64,000 nucleotides of DNA from HKST-UBA178 sp965223815 (GCA_965223815.1 OZ245019.1:4402001-4466000); one strand, 5' to 3'. Shown: positions 53,685-63,425, counted from the stretch's first letter. Numbers and translations: made by a program. The notes: generated from the sequence alone by a model not told the origin.

Positions 53685-53761
53685 ACCCTCTCCCCTTATC
53701 TGCTAGACTTCCACGCCAGACTTTTTCACATCATATAAGAACAAGCGAGTGGGCTGTAGAG

Positions 53762-53777
53762 AACCCCCAACGGGGTT
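53762..53777. other. Small hairpin in the rpoH-paaG gap
   Basis: AACCCC and GGGGTT enclose CAAC. No T-tract follows. The 290-bp gap otherwise holds no gene and must carry the paaG promoter, which I cannot place with confidence. Confidence 0.3.
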
Positions 53778-53948
53778 ATCCCAGTGTCCTCTGAAAGTGC
53801 GTCCAGGCAGTACCCCGCCTCCCAGGGCCAAATTGCAATGAATCGGGCATGATTTTCCTGCATACCCCTGAATGCTCAGCGAGGCGAGTTGGGTTCCCGA
53901 TCGGTGCACTATTGGAAAATTCACGTAGCCGAAAGATACAAAGGTGTA

Positions 53949-54740
53949 ATGAACTATCAAAACATCCTCTTCAGCACTGATGGCGGTGTCGCAACCCTAA
54001 CCCTCAACAGACCAGGCAGCCTCAACAGTTTCACTAGCGAAATGCATGTAGAACTTCGAGATGCCCTAGCGCGGACCGCCAGGGAACACAGCATCCGATG
54101 CCTATTGGTGACTGGTGCGGGGCGGGGCTTCTGCGCGGGACAAGATCTGAATGACCGCGCAGTCGCGCCGGGCGAACAGATGCCTGACATCGGAGACTCC
54201 CTGGAGAAAAACTACAACCCACTGGTGAACGCCTTGACGACTCTGGAAAAACCGGTGGTTTGTGCGGTCAATGGTGTAGCGGCGGGCGCCGGCTGCAATA
54301 TCGCCCTCTGTTGCGACATCGTAATCGCTGCTCGCTCGGCGCTTTTTATCCAGGGTTTTTCCAAGATCGGCCTGATACCGGATGCAGGAGGCAGCTGGAC
54401 CCTTCCCCGGCTCGTGGGGCGGGCCAGGGCGATGGGGCTGGCTATGCTCAGCGACAAAATAACTGCCCAGCAGGCACTTGAGTGGGGTCTGATCTGGGGG
54501 GTGTACGACGATGATAATCTGCTCCAAGAGGCTCAGGAGCTAGCCGCCAAACTGGCAATACAGCCGACCCGGGGATTGGGTTTAACTAAGCGTGCGATTA
54601 ACGCAGCGGGCGGGAATACCCTGCAGCAACAACTTGAATTGGAACAGGAGCTTCAATCTATTGCGGGACGCTCCCGGGACTATCGAGAGGGTGTGACCGC
54701 TTTCATCGAGAAACGGACGCCCAGATTCAGTGGAGAGTAG
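53949..54740 (+). CDS. paaG: 1,2-epoxyphenylacetyl-CoA isomerase (enoyl-CoA hydratase family)
   Basis: PaaG turns ring-1,2-epoxyphenylacetyl-CoA into the seven-membered oxepin-CoA and later shifts a double bond in the beta-oxidation-like part of phenylacetate breakdown. ATG 53949 gives 263 residues. The sequence is close to E. coli PaaG throughout: VTGAGRGFCAGQDLNDR (53-70), CAVNGVAAGAGCNIAL, GLIPDAGGSW with catalytic Asp145, and GRARAMGLA. It starts the paaG-paaH-paaJ-paaI-paaK run. The epoxidase genes paaABCDE and the hydrolase paaZ are not in the window. Confidence 0.92.
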   Translation: MNYQNILFSTDGGVATLTLNRPGSLNSFTSEMHVELRDALARTAREHSIRCLLVTGAGRGFCAGQDLNDRAVAPGEQMPDIGDSLEKNYNPLVNALTTLEKPVVCAVNGVAAGAGCNIALCCDIVIAARSALFIQGFSKIGLIPDAGGSWTLPRLVGRARAMGLAMLSDKITAQQALEWGLIWGVYDDDNLLQEAQELAAKLAIQPTRGLGLTKRAINAAGGNTLQQQLELEQELQSIAGRSRDYREGVTAFIEKRTPRFSGE

Positions 54741-54741
54741 G

Positions 54742-56256
54742 ATGGTAGCATTATCTAAAAGTGATCGGGTGGCTGTCATCGGAGCCGGTATCATGGGAGC
54801 CGGTATTGCCCAGGTCGCCTCCGCGGCGGGGCACCCCACAGTGCTCTATGACACCAACCGGACCGCATTGGCCCGAGGAATCCAGAATGTCCGCGAGGGG
54901 CTGGAGCGGCAGGTCGCAAAAGGCAGGATGAGCCGGGAGCAGAAAGACCAGCTACTCTCACGCATCCACCCGGCCGAGCAAATCGGCGAGGTAGCCGGCG
55001 CCCGCCTGATCGTGGAGGCCATCGTCGAGGATCTTGCCACCAAACAGTCTCTCTTCACCCAGCTTCAGCGATTCTGTCCCCGGGATACCATTCTTGCCAG
55101 CAATACTTCTTCACTATCCATTACCGCTATCGGCTCGGCGCTTTCTCGCCCGGAAAACCTTGTGGGAATCCATTTTTTCAATCCTGCACCGGTGATGAAG
55201 CTTGTTGAGGTCGTCTCGGGAATAAATACCCATTCCGACCTAGTCGAAACCATCAGCGCCACAATGCTGGCGTGGGGAAAGCAACCGGTCGTTGCACGCT
55301 CCACACCCGGATTCATCGTTAATAGAGTAGCCCGTGCTTTCTATGCGGAGGCCCTGCGGATGTTGGAAGAGGGTGTCGCTGACAACAGCACACTAGACGC
55401 GGCCCTGCGCGGGGGTGGCTTCCCAATGGGCCCCTTCGAACTCATGGACCTGATAGGCCAGGACGTCAACTATGCCGTCACCACCTCCATCTATGCCGCT
55501 TTTTACAACGATCCCCGGTTTATCCCCTCTTTACGGCAAAAGGAGCTGGTTGATGGTGGCCTGCTTGGCCGCAAAAGCGGCCGCGGATTCTATGACTATC
55601 GCAGGGGTTCTGAACGACCACCACCGGTTACTGCCTCGCAGTGCGCGACACCAAAAGCGATCACAGTGATTGGCGATCTCGGTGTCGCGGAACCCCTGGT
55701 TGCGCTCTGGAGAGCTGCAGGGATCGTGGTGGAACGGAAACCCGGAGCTCAGGGCGTTGTCATCCTGGGAGATACCCGACTGGCCTTGAGCGACGGCCGC
55801 AGCGCTACCCGGCGCAGTCGGGATGATGGTGCGGTCGATACTGTGCTGTTCGACTTAGCTCTAAATTACGAGCAGAATCGGCAAATTGCCATGGCCAGGT
55901 CGGACAGCTGTTCGTCCCAGGCTTTCGAGAATGCAATCGGCCTTTTTCAAAAGCTCGGTAAAGAGGTGTTGATTGTCAATGACACTCCCGGTCTACCGGT
56001 AATCCGCACGCTCAGCATGCTGGTCAATGAGGCGGCAGAAGCGGTGCTACACCAAGTTTGCGACGCGGCAGCTGTGGATACCGCAATGGAAGCCGGCGTC
56101 AACTACCCCCTCGGACCACTCGCATGGGCGGACCGCCTGACCCCTGAACGCATACTCCAGGTTTTGGAAAATCTTCAGCAAGCTTATGGCTACGACCGCT
56201 ACCGCCCATCCCAGCTGCTACGGAGAAAGGTGGAAAACGGAGGGCGCTTCCATTAG
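54742..56256 (+). CDS. paaH: 3-hydroxyadipyl-CoA dehydrogenase
   Basis: PaaH oxidises 3-hydroxyadipyl-CoA to 3-oxoadipyl-CoA with NAD. From ATG 54742, two bases after the paaG stop, it has 504 residues. The NAD motif is GAGIMGAG (14-21), followed by SNTSSLSITAIG and HFFNPAPVMKLVEVV. The first C-terminal helical domain contains GPFELMDLIGQDVN, and a second 3HCDH domain follows (VNEAAEAVLHQV), giving the long PaaH form rather than the single-domain short enzyme. Confidence 0.93.
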   Translation: MVALSKSDRVAVIGAGIMGAGIAQVASAAGHPTVLYDTNRTALARGIQNVREGLERQVAKGRMSREQKDQLLSRIHPAEQIGEVAGARLIVEAIVEDLATKQSLFTQLQRFCPRDTILASNTSSLSITAIGSALSRPENLVGIHFFNPAPVMKLVEVVSGINTHSDLVETISATMLAWGKQPVVARSTPGFIVNRVARAFYAEALRMLEEGVADNSTLDAALRGGGFPMGPFELMDLIGQDVNYAVTTSIYAAFYNDPRFIPSLRQKELVDGGLLGRKSGRGFYDYRRGSERPPPVTASQCATPKAITVIGDLGVAEPLVALWRAAGIVVERKPGAQGVVILGDTRLALSDGRSATRRSRDDGAVDTVLFDLALNYEQNRQIAMARSDSCSSQAFENAIGLFQKLGKEVLIVNDTPGLPVIRTLSMLVNEAAEAVLHQVCDAAAVDTAMEAGVNYPLGPLAWADRLTPERILQVLENLQQAYGYDRYRPSQLLRRKVENGGRFH

Positions 56257-56312
56257 CCACGCTAAACAAACTTTTTGCCTCCTCAAGAACCTCTATCGGG
56301 AATGATAGTTTC

Positions 56313-57515
56313 ATGACGGCCGCCTATATTTTCGATGCCATCCGAACACCCATCGGCCGGTTTGGCGGGGTGCTATCCAACATTCGGGCGGATGATCTGG
56401 GGGCCATCCCGATTCGCGCGCTGATCGATCGCAATCCCCGCGTCGACTGGGAGCGGCTGGATGATGTGATCCTGGGCTGCGCCAATCAGGCCGGAGAAGA
56501 TAACAGGAACCTGGCAAGAATGTCGGCGCTGCTGGCCGGATTGCCGGTTTCGGTACCCGGAACGACAGTCAATCGACTCTGCGGCTCGGGTATGGACTCC
56601 GTCGCCATGGCGGCCCGCGCAATCAAGTCAGGCGAGGCAAACCTGGTGATCGCCGGTGGTGCCGAATCCATGACACGGGCACCGATGGTCATACCCAAAG
56701 CGGAGGGCGCCTTCTCCAGAAAGGCTGAAATCTACGATACAACCATCGGCTGGCGGTTCATCAACCCGTTGCTAAAAAGACAGCACGGTGTCGACTCCAT
56801 GCCCGAAACCGCGGAGAACGTAGCCGAAAAATACCGAATATCGAGGGAAGACCAGGATCGCTTCGCCCTCCGCAGTCAGCAACGCACCGCCCAGGCAGTA
56901 GCCAATGGATCGCTGGCCCGAGAAATTACCACGGTAGCCGTTCATGAACGCAGGGGCGAAACCTTCCAAGTTTCCAAAGACGAACACCCCCGCCCGGAAA
57001 CAACACTGGAACAACTGGCTGGGTTGCGGACACCATTCAGAGAGAACGGTACGGTCACCGCCGGCAACGCCTCCGGTGTCAACGACGGTGCCTGCGCCCT
57101 GTTGATCGGCTCCGGGGCTGCGGGCTCGGCTTACGGACTCACTCCCCTTGCACGGGTGATTGCCAGCACCGCCGCCGGAGTTGAACCCCGTTTCATGGGC
57201 ATAGGCCCGGTACCGGCAACACGCAAACTACTGAATATTTCACAACTGGGTATCGAACAGCTCGATGTCATTGAGTTGAACGAGGCCTTTGCAGCCCAGG
57301 CCCTGGCGGTGATTCGCGAACTGGGAATGGAGGATAAAGATCCGCGAATTAACCCAAACGGGGGCGCCATCGCCCTAGGCCACCCCTTGGGTATGAGCGG
57401 ATCCCGTTTGGTGACCACCGCAGCATATCAACTGCAGCGAAGCGGCGGCCGCTATGCCCTGTGCACCATGTGTGTTGGAGTGGGTCAGGGTACCGCCCTG
57501 ATAATCGCCAGATGA
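56313..57515 (+). CDS. paaJ: 3-oxoadipyl-CoA thiolase
   Basis: This 400-residue thiolase cleaves 3-oxoadipyl-CoA to succinyl-CoA and acetyl-CoA. Active residues are Cys90 in NRLCGSGMD, the His in GGAIALGHPLGMSG and Cys387 in CTMCVGVGQG. FDAIRTPIGRFGG and IGWRFINPLL are typical of the PaaJ/PcaF group rather than FadA. It lies 56 bp after paaH and could also serve the protocatechuate branch (PcaF), since both use the same substrate. Confidence 0.93.
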   Translation: MTAAYIFDAIRTPIGRFGGVLSNIRADDLGAIPIRALIDRNPRVDWERLDDVILGCANQAGEDNRNLARMSALLAGLPVSVPGTTVNRLCGSGMDSVAMAARAIKSGEANLVIAGGAESMTRAPMVIPKAEGAFSRKAEIYDTTIGWRFINPLLKRQHGVDSMPETAENVAEKYRISREDQDRFALRSQQRTAQAVANGSLAREITTVAVHERRGETFQVSKDEHPRPETTLEQLAGLRTPFRENGTVTAGNASGVNDGACALLIGSGAAGSAYGLTPLARVIASTAAGVEPRFMGIGPVPATRKLLNISQLGIEQLDVIELNEAFAAQALAVIRELGMEDKDPRINPNGGAIALGHPLGMSGSRLVTTAAYQLQRSGGRYALCTMCVGVGQGTALIIAR

Positions 57516-57581
57516 CCTCAGCTGGACTGTTGCCATATTCTGCTGGAGCGGGGTCGGCAACCGCACTAGAATGCCCTCATT

Positions 57582-58028
57582 ATGCCTGAGGATTTTCAAC
57601 AAGCAGCAGAGATCGCACGCTGGATGTCTGCCCAGGATCGCTTTGCGCGTCACCTGGGGATTGAGTTGAAAGAGGCCACTCCAGGATATTGTCGCGTGGA
57701 ACTCACCGTCACCGAGGAGATGCTCAATGCAGTTGGGTTGACCCATGGCGGAGTCACCTTCACGCTGGCGGATTTCGCTTTCGCGGTCGCTTCCAATACA
57801 CACGGCCGAGTGGCTGTGGCATTGACGGCCCAGATCAATTATCCGGGAGCGAGCCGTGCTGGTGATCTATTGGTCGCCGAAGCGACCGAGAGACTGGTTA
57901 CCGAGCGCACCGGGTATTACAACATTGAGGTCAAAACCTCCGATCAACAATTGGTGGGGATATTCAACGGCACGGTTTTTAGACGCTCAGACAATTTATC
58001 GGACTGGATAAATGGGGAGATAACATGA
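57582..58028 (+). CDS. paaI: Hydroxyphenylacetyl-CoA thioesterase
   Basis: PaaI is a hot-dog-fold thioesterase that releases CoA from dead-end hydroxylated phenylacetyl-CoA. The 148-residue chain has the HGG segment GLTHGGVTFTLADFAFAVASN with acidic catalytic Asp64, and ends in the usual GTVFRR region. It overlaps paaK by 4 bp. Confidence 0.93.
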   Translation: MPEDFQQAAEIARWMSAQDRFARHLGIELKEATPGYCRVELTVTEEMLNAVGLTHGGVTFTLADFAFAVASNTHGRVAVALTAQINYPGASRAGDLLVAEATERLVTERTGYYNIEVKTSDQQLVGIFNGTVFRRSDNLSDWINGEIT

Positions 58029-59326
58029 TTCTGCACACTGATGTCGAGACCCTTCCGCGAGAAGATCTGCAGGCGCTTCAGCTGAAACGCCTTCAGGCCA
58101 CGGTGGAGCGCTGCTATCACACCGTCGGCTTCTACCATGACGCCATGGACGACCTCGGTGTAAAACCCCACCACATCAAGCGGCTCTCAGACATCAAACT
58201 GCTCCCTTATACCAAGAAAGAGCACCTGCGGGAAAACTACCCCTTTGGCCTTTTTGCAGTGCCCACCGAGCAGGTAGTACGTGTGCACGCCTCTTCCGGC
58301 ACCACAGGTAAACCTACTGTCGTGGGCTACACCCGCAGGGATATCAAGAACTGGGCAAGGCTGGTTGCCCGCTGCCTTGCCGCCTCGGGCATGTCTCCCG
58401 GTGACCGGTTGCATAATGCCTATGGCTACGGCCTGTTCACAGGGGGGCTGGGGTTACACTACGGCGGCGAAGAGTTAGGAGTCATGGTTACACCCATGTC
58501 CGGTGGACAGACGCAGAAGCAGATTATGCTGCTTAAGGACTTCGAACCCACCGCCATCAGCTGCACCCCCTCCTATGCCCTCAACCTGGTCGAGGCGGCC
58601 GAAGAAATCGGCGTGGACATTAGAAAACTGCCGCTCCAGGTAGGAATTCACGGTGCCGAACCCTGGACCGAAGAGATGCGCTACGAGTTGGAGTCGAGAC
58701 TGGGGATCGACTGCGTCGATATCTACGGTTTGTCCGAGGTCTTGGGCCCTGGAGTGGGCAATGAGTGCATAGAGGCGAAAAAGGGATTACACATCTGGGA
58801 GGACCACTTCCTGGTTGAATGCGTGGATGTCAACACAGGGCAACCGCTACCCTACGGGGAGGAGGGCGAGATCGTCTTTACCTCTCTCACGAAAGAGGCA
58901 TTCCCTGTGATTCGCTATCGGACCCGCGACATCTCAGTGCTAAACCCGGCACCCTGCAAATGCGGCCGCACCCATGTGCGGATGTCACGCATTACCGGTC
59001 GCAGCGATGATATGCTGATTATCAGGGGCGTGAACGTCTTCCCTTCCCAGGTTGAGTCGGTATTGATGCAGACCGAAACCCTCTCCCCCTTCTACCAGAT
59101 AGAGATTTTCCGCAAGGGCAGCATGGACACCATGGTGGTCAATGTGGAAGCCAGTCCGCCGCTCATGGAACAATCCCAAGAACACCGGGATAAAATTGCC
59201 GCAAAAGTAGTGCGTGACATCAAGGATTTTATCGGTGTCAGTTGTCAGGTTGCTATCAAGGGTGTTAACGAGGTGCCCCGCTCCGAAGGCAAGGCGGTGC
59301 GGGTTATCGACCACCGTAATAGCTGA
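58025..59326 (+). CDS. paaK: Phenylacetate-CoA ligase
   Basis: PaaK activates phenylacetate with ATP and CoA to phenylacetyl-CoA, the entry step of the pathway. The 433-residue ANL-family enzyme has the phosphate loop SSGTTGKPT (90-98), YGYGLFTGGLG, DIYGLSEVLGPGVG, the RYRTRD hinge and the GRSDDMLIIRGVNVFPSQVE C-terminal domain start. In lineages with IorAB it may instead work on other arylacetates. It follows paaI directly and precedes iorA by 104 bp. Confidence 0.95.
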   Translation: MILHTDVETLPREDLQALQLKRLQATVERCYHTVGFYHDAMDDLGVKPHHIKRLSDIKLLPYTKKEHLRENYPFGLFAVPTEQVVRVHASSGTTGKPTVVGYTRRDIKNWARLVARCLAASGMSPGDRLHNAYGYGLFTGGLGLHYGGEELGVMVTPMSGGQTQKQIMLLKDFEPTAISCTPSYALNLVEAAEEIGVDIRKLPLQVGIHGAEPWTEEMRYELESRLGIDCVDIYGLSEVLGPGVGNECIEAKKGLHIWEDHFLVECVDVNTGQPLPYGEEGEIVFTSLTKEAFPVIRYRTRDISVLNPAPCKCGRTHVRMSRITGRSDDMLIIRGVNVFPSQVESVLMQTETLSPFYQIEIFRKGSMDTMVVNVEASPPLMEQSQEHRDKIAAKVVRDIKDFIGVSCQVAIKGVNEVPRSEGKAVRVIDHRNS

Positions 59327-59354
59327 TTTTCCGGCCGATTTTCTGTAATATTTC

Positions 59355-59399
59355 GTGGCTGCACCATTATTGGGCAGCCACTTCGCCCAGGCCCTGGGC
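59355..59399 (+). other. Two adjacent hairpins between paaK and iorA
   Basis: GTGGCTGC (59355-59362) pairs with GCAGCCAC (59374-59381), and GCCCAG (59385-59390) pairs with CTGGGC (59394-59399). Neither is followed by a T-tract. They may stabilise the paaK mRNA end or modulate iorA expression. Confidence 0.45.
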
Positions 59400-59430
59400 A
59401 GAGTGGTTCTTGTTAGCGACTAACGATTAG

Positions 59431-61347
59431 GTGGCGATATTGAACGCGGTAAATCCACTGCCGGAATCCAACCGGCGCTTCATGTCCGGAAACGAGGCGG
59501 TTGCCAGGGGAGCCTGGAACGCCGGTTGTAAAGTCATCGCCGCTTATCCCGGTACCCCTTCCACCGAGATCCTTGAATACGCCTCCCGCCTCCCGGACAT
59601 GTATTCCGAGTGGTCTGTGAACGAAAAAGTCTCCCTTGAGGTGGCCATCGGCGCCTCACTGGCCGGAAGCCGGGCGCTATGCGCAATGAAGCATGTAGGA
59701 CTGAATGTCGCCTCCGACGCTCTAATGACCCAGACCCTGATCGGAGCCATCGGCGGCCTGGTGATCGCCGTCGCCGACGACGTGGGCCTCTCGTCTTCCC
59801 AAAATGAACAGGATTCACGATTCTGGGGCCGATTTGCTCATGTCCCCGTGCTCGAGCCGTCCGATGCCCAGGAGGCGTATGATCTCACCCGTTTCGCCTT
59901 TCAACTATCGGAACAGTTTTCCACGCCGGTGATCCTGAGGCTGACCACGCGAATCTGCCATGTCAAAGGCGTGGTCACACCGGGGGAGCACCGCCCCCCC
60001 GAACTCTCCGGCACTGGCTTTCAGAAAGACCCCAAGCGTTACGTCATGACCCCTGGAAACGCCATCCACCGAATCCCCCTGATGTATGAGCGGGAAGCGG
60101 AGATGAAGGCTTATAGCGAGGAGAGTGAGCTCAATTTTGTGCAGGCTGGCAGCGATCCCCGCGTGGGTTTCATCTCCTCCGGCCCGGTATTCATGCATCT
60201 GCAGGAGGCCTACCCTCAGTTTTCAGCTCTGAAACTGGGACTGAGCTATCCGGTTCCAGTGGAAATGATCCGCGCTTTTGCCAGCCAGGTGGAGCAGCTA
60301 GTCGTTGCCGAGGAGGTGGAACCAATCCTGGAGACAGAGCTCAAGGCCGCTGGCATTGAAGTGCTGGGCAAAGATATCCTGCCACGCATCGGTGAGTTGG
60401 CTCCCCAGGTACTGCGGCCTGCCATCAGCCGTCTGCTGGGCGAAGAGGTTGTGGATGAGGCGCCCCCAGTTCCGCCACCAGTGACTAAAAGTGAATCCGA
60501 TGCCCCGGCGGTGGATCTCAACCCGGGAATAGGTCTGTTTCCCAGGCCACCCACAATGTGTGCAGCCTGCCCGCACCTCGGCATCTACTACTGTTTATCC
60601 AAAATCAGAAATACCGCAATCTCCGGCGACATTGGCTGTTATACGCTGGGAGCCGGCCATCCTTGGAATGCGCTGGACACCACCATCTGCATGGGTGCCT
60701 CCATGGGCGTTGCACTAGGATTGGACAAAGGCCGAGTCGATGCGGACAAAAACAAAAAGATCATCGCCGTCATCGGTGATTCCACCTTTATGCACATGGG
60801 GATGCAAGGGCTGCTGGACATAACTTATAACCGGGGAAATGTAACCATACTGCTCCTCGACAACCGAGCGGTGGGAATGACCGGCGGGCAGGACAATCCG
60901 GGAAGCGGCCGCGATATTCACGGAGACGATGCTCCCCGGGTCGATTTTCGCAAATTGTGCGAAGCACTGGGGGTAAAAAAAGAGCGTATACATGAGGTAA
61001 ATCCATACGAACTCCCCAACCTGTTCAAGGCGCTGCGGGAAGAGGTAAAGGTTGAGGACACTTCTGTCGTGATTACTAACCAGCCTTGTGTGCTGGTGGA
61101 CTTCTACAAGCTAAAGCCGCCCTTCACCGTGGAGGATGAAAAGTGCACTGGATGCAAAAACTGCCTGGATCTGGGCTGCCCTGCCATCTTCGTCACCCGC
61201 CGGGAAACCGTGGTTAAACCCAATGGCAAAGAGAAGGAGCTCGCCTTTGTACGCATCGAGAGCGGTGCCTGTACCGGTTGCGATCTCTGTCCCAAAACCT
61301 GCGGCCCGGATGCCATTGTTCCCATTGAGAATTTTGTGCGGCAATAA
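59431..61347 (+). CDS. iorA: Indolepyruvate ferredoxin oxidoreductase, alpha subunit
   Basis: IorA with IorB oxidatively decarboxylates aryl pyruvates (indole-, phenyl-, hydroxyphenylpyruvate) to arylacetyl-CoA, reducing ferredoxin; the reaction can run backwards. The 638-residue chain has the pyruvate-ferredoxin reductase N-terminal domain (AAYPGTPSTEILEY), a TPP domain (CPHLGIYYCLSK, SGDIGCYTLGAGHPWN, AVIGDSTFMHMG) and two C-terminal 4Fe-4S motifs (CTGCKNC and CTGCDLC). The annotated start is GTG 59431; TTG 59440 with AGGTGG just upstream is equally possible. It is oxygen-sensitive in known cases. Confidence 0.94.
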   Translation: MAILNAVNPLPESNRRFMSGNEAVARGAWNAGCKVIAAYPGTPSTEILEYASRLPDMYSEWSVNEKVSLEVAIGASLAGSRALCAMKHVGLNVASDALMTQTLIGAIGGLVIAVADDVGLSSSQNEQDSRFWGRFAHVPVLEPSDAQEAYDLTRFAFQLSEQFSTPVILRLTTRICHVKGVVTPGEHRPPELSGTGFQKDPKRYVMTPGNAIHRIPLMYEREAEMKAYSEESELNFVQAGSDPRVGFISSGPVFMHLQEAYPQFSALKLGLSYPVPVEMIRAFASQVEQLVVAEEVEPILETELKAAGIEVLGKDILPRIGELAPQVLRPAISRLLGEEVVDEAPPVPPPVTKSESDAPAVDLNPGIGLFPRPPTMCAACPHLGIYYCLSKIRNTAISGDIGCYTLGAGHPWNALDTTICMGASMGVALGLDKGRVDADKNKKIIAVIGDSTFMHMGMQGLLDITYNRGNVTILLLDNRAVGMTGGQDNPGSGRDIHGDDAPRVDFRKLCEALGVKKERIHEVNPYELPNLFKALREEVKVEDTSVVITNQPCVLVDFYKLKPPFTVEDEKCTGCKNCLDLGCPAIFVTRRETVVKPNGKEKELAFVRIESGACTGCDLCPKTCGPDAIVPIENFVRQ

Positions 61348-61401
61348 GTAGCAAACACACCGTGAAGCCCGACGGCACTACCCAGATATAGCGAGTAAAA
61401 T

Positions 61402-62004
61402 GTGAGCGACAGCAATATCACCAACATCATGGTGGCCGGTATCGGCGGTCAGGGGGTTATGACCGCAGCGGAGATTCTTTCACAGACCGCCATGACACAA
61501 GGTTATGACGTAAAAAAGACAGAAGTGGCGGGTATGGCCCAAAGAGGGGGGGTAGTCACTTCCCATGTTCGCTTTGGTCCGCGCGTACTGTCACCCGCCA
61601 TCCCGCCGGGGGAAGCCGATATTCTCATCGGCTTCGAGCCCGCCGAGTCCCTGCGCTGGTGCAGGCACCTGCGACCAGAAGGGGTCGCAATGGTCAATAC
61701 CACCCGCCAGGAACCGCCGGTTGTCAGTATCGGGCTATTCGACTATCCGGAAGATCCCGTCGCCAGCATCCGTGACGCCGGCATCCGATTGCACGCCTTC
61801 GACGCAGGCGCAATAACTCGAGAACTAGGCAACAGGCGGCTGGTTAATACCGTCATGCTCGGCGCAATTTCGGACTACCTCCCATTCTCTTCAGACATTC
61901 TGAAAGACGCTATCCTTGACCGGTTTCGCCGCCACAAACCAGAGTTGGTGGAGATAAACGAGCGGGCATTTGAAATGGGCCGCGCGGCTCAAGCGACGGC
62001 CTAG
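61402..62004 (+). CDS. iorB: Indolepyruvate ferredoxin oxidoreductase, beta subunit
   Basis: The 200-residue gamma-type domain partner of IorA. VAGIGGQGVMTAAEILS at the N-terminus and KKTEVAGMAQRGGVVTSHVRFG are the family marks, and ADILIGFEPAESLR follows. The start is GTG 61402. It is the 3' partner of iorA and stands 32 bp before the class II DAHP synthase. Confidence 0.94.
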   Translation: MSDSNITNIMVAGIGGQGVMTAAEILSQTAMTQGYDVKKTEVAGMAQRGGVVTSHVRFGPRVLSPAIPPGEADILIGFEPAESLRWCRHLRPEGVAMVNTTRQEPPVVSIGLFDYPEDPVASIRDAGIRLHAFDAGAITRELGNRRLVNTVMLGAISDYLPFSSDILKDAILDRFRRHKPELVEINERAFEMGRAAQATA

Positions 62005-62036
62005 AGTACCGGACGCAAGCAGTCCCATCATTAGCC

Positions 62037-63407
62037 ATGCCCACCCTTTCGCCCAGTAAAGATAGTCAAGCGGACAGCTGGCACCCCGACTCCTGGAAGC
62101 AAAAGACCGCGGGGCAACAGGCCAACTATCCCGATGCCGCGCACCTCAGAAAGGTACTCGCACAACTTTCGACACTGCCACCGCTAGTTACATCTTGGGA
62201 GGTAGAGGCGCTCAAAGAGCAGCTTGCGTGCGCGGAGAGAGGTGAAGCCTTCCTGCTTCAGGGTGGGGATTGCGCAGAAAACTTCGATGACTGCTCCTCG
62301 CCAATCATCACCAACAAGCTCAAAATCCTATTGCAGATGAGCCTGGTATTGATTCACGGACTAAATCGCAGGGTAATACGGGTTGGCCGCATTGCCGGAC
62401 AGTACGCCAAACCACGTACAGCCGACAGTGAAACTCTGGACGGGATCACGCTGCCAAGTTACCGAGGAGACCTGATCAACGGCCTCCCATTCAATCCTAA
62501 GTCCAGGATTCCGGATCCGGTACGCTTGTTACGCGGGTATGGACGCGCTGCCATGACCCTGAATTTCATCAGAGCGCTTTCCGACTGCGGTTTCGCAGAT
62601 CTTCATCATCCCGAGAACTGGAATCTGGATTTTGTGCAGCACTCACCGCAGGCCCTGGAGTATCAGCGTGTGGTAGCCGAATTGTCCCAGTCCCTCAGGT
62701 TCATGGAAACCTTGATGGGCTCGGGTAATGGAGAATTGAATCGAGTCCAATTCTACACCAGCCATGAGGGTCTGCATCTGCATTATGAGCAGGCCTTGAC
62801 CCGTCAAGTCCCGAACAAGCCTGGATACTACAACCTCTCCACCCACCTGCCCTGGATAGGGTTTCGCACCGCCGAAATAGAGGGCGCCCACCTGGAATAC
62901 TACAGCGGCATCCGCAACCCGGTCGGTGTAAAAGTCGGACCGGGTATGTCAGATGACTGGATTCAGGGGTTAGTGGAAAAACTCAATCCCGACCGCGAAC
63001 CGGGCAAACTACTGCTAATACACCGCTGCGGAGCGCATCAGATCGGCGATACACTCCCCCGCATGATCGATGCCGTGAAGCGAACCGGTAGACGCGTACT
63101 TTGGGTATGCGATCCGATGCACGGAAATACCGAAACCAGCCACAGCGGATATAAAACACGGCGATTCGAGAAAATACTCTCCGAGCTGGAGCAAGCCATC
63201 GAGATCCATCGCCAACAGGGGACGGTTCTCGGAGGGGTCCATTTCGAACTCACTGGTGACGATGTCACCGAATGCACTGGAGGCGCCCGTGGACTGGACG
63301 ACCAAGGCCTGGAGCGCGCCTATAAAACTCAGGTGGATCCTCGCCTCAACTATGAGCAAGCGTTGGAAATGGCTATGGCCGTCGTTCGAAAAGCCGCTGA
63401 ATCCTAG
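62037..63407 (+). CDS. Class II DAHP synthase
   Basis: This enzyme condenses phosphoenolpyruvate and erythrose-4-phosphate to DAHP, the first step of the shikimate pathway. The 456-residue sequence is of class II (plant and mycobacterial type): SWKQKTAGQQANYPD, FLLQGGDCAENF with the metal cysteine, VRVGRIAGQYAKPR, HRCGAHQIGDTLP and VHFELTGDDVTECTGG. It is unrelated in sequence to the class I gene lying 18 bp beyond in the opposite direction. Co-orientation with iorAB may tie it to aromatic amino-acid metabolism. Confidence 0.95.
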   Translation: MPTLSPSKDSQADSWHPDSWKQKTAGQQANYPDAAHLRKVLAQLSTLPPLVTSWEVEALKEQLACAERGEAFLLQGGDCAENFDDCSSPIITNKLKILLQMSLVLIHGLNRRVIRVGRIAGQYAKPRTADSETLDGITLPSYRGDLINGLPFNPKSRIPDPVRLLRGYGRAAMTLNFIRALSDCGFADLHHPENWNLDFVQHSPQALEYQRVVAELSQSLRFMETLMGSGNGELNRVQFYTSHEGLHLHYEQALTRQVPNKPGYYNLSTHLPWIGFRTAEIEGAHLEYYSGIRNPVGVKVGPGMSDDWIQGLVEKLNPDREPGKLLLIHRCGAHQIGDTLPRMIDAVKRTGRRVLWVCDPMHGNTETSHSGYKTRRFEKILSELEQAIEIHRQQGTVLGGVHFELTGDDVTECTGGARGLDDQGLERAYKTQVDPRLNYEQALEMAMAVVRKAAES

Positions 63408-63425
63408 ACTCGTCTCCGGCCGCGT

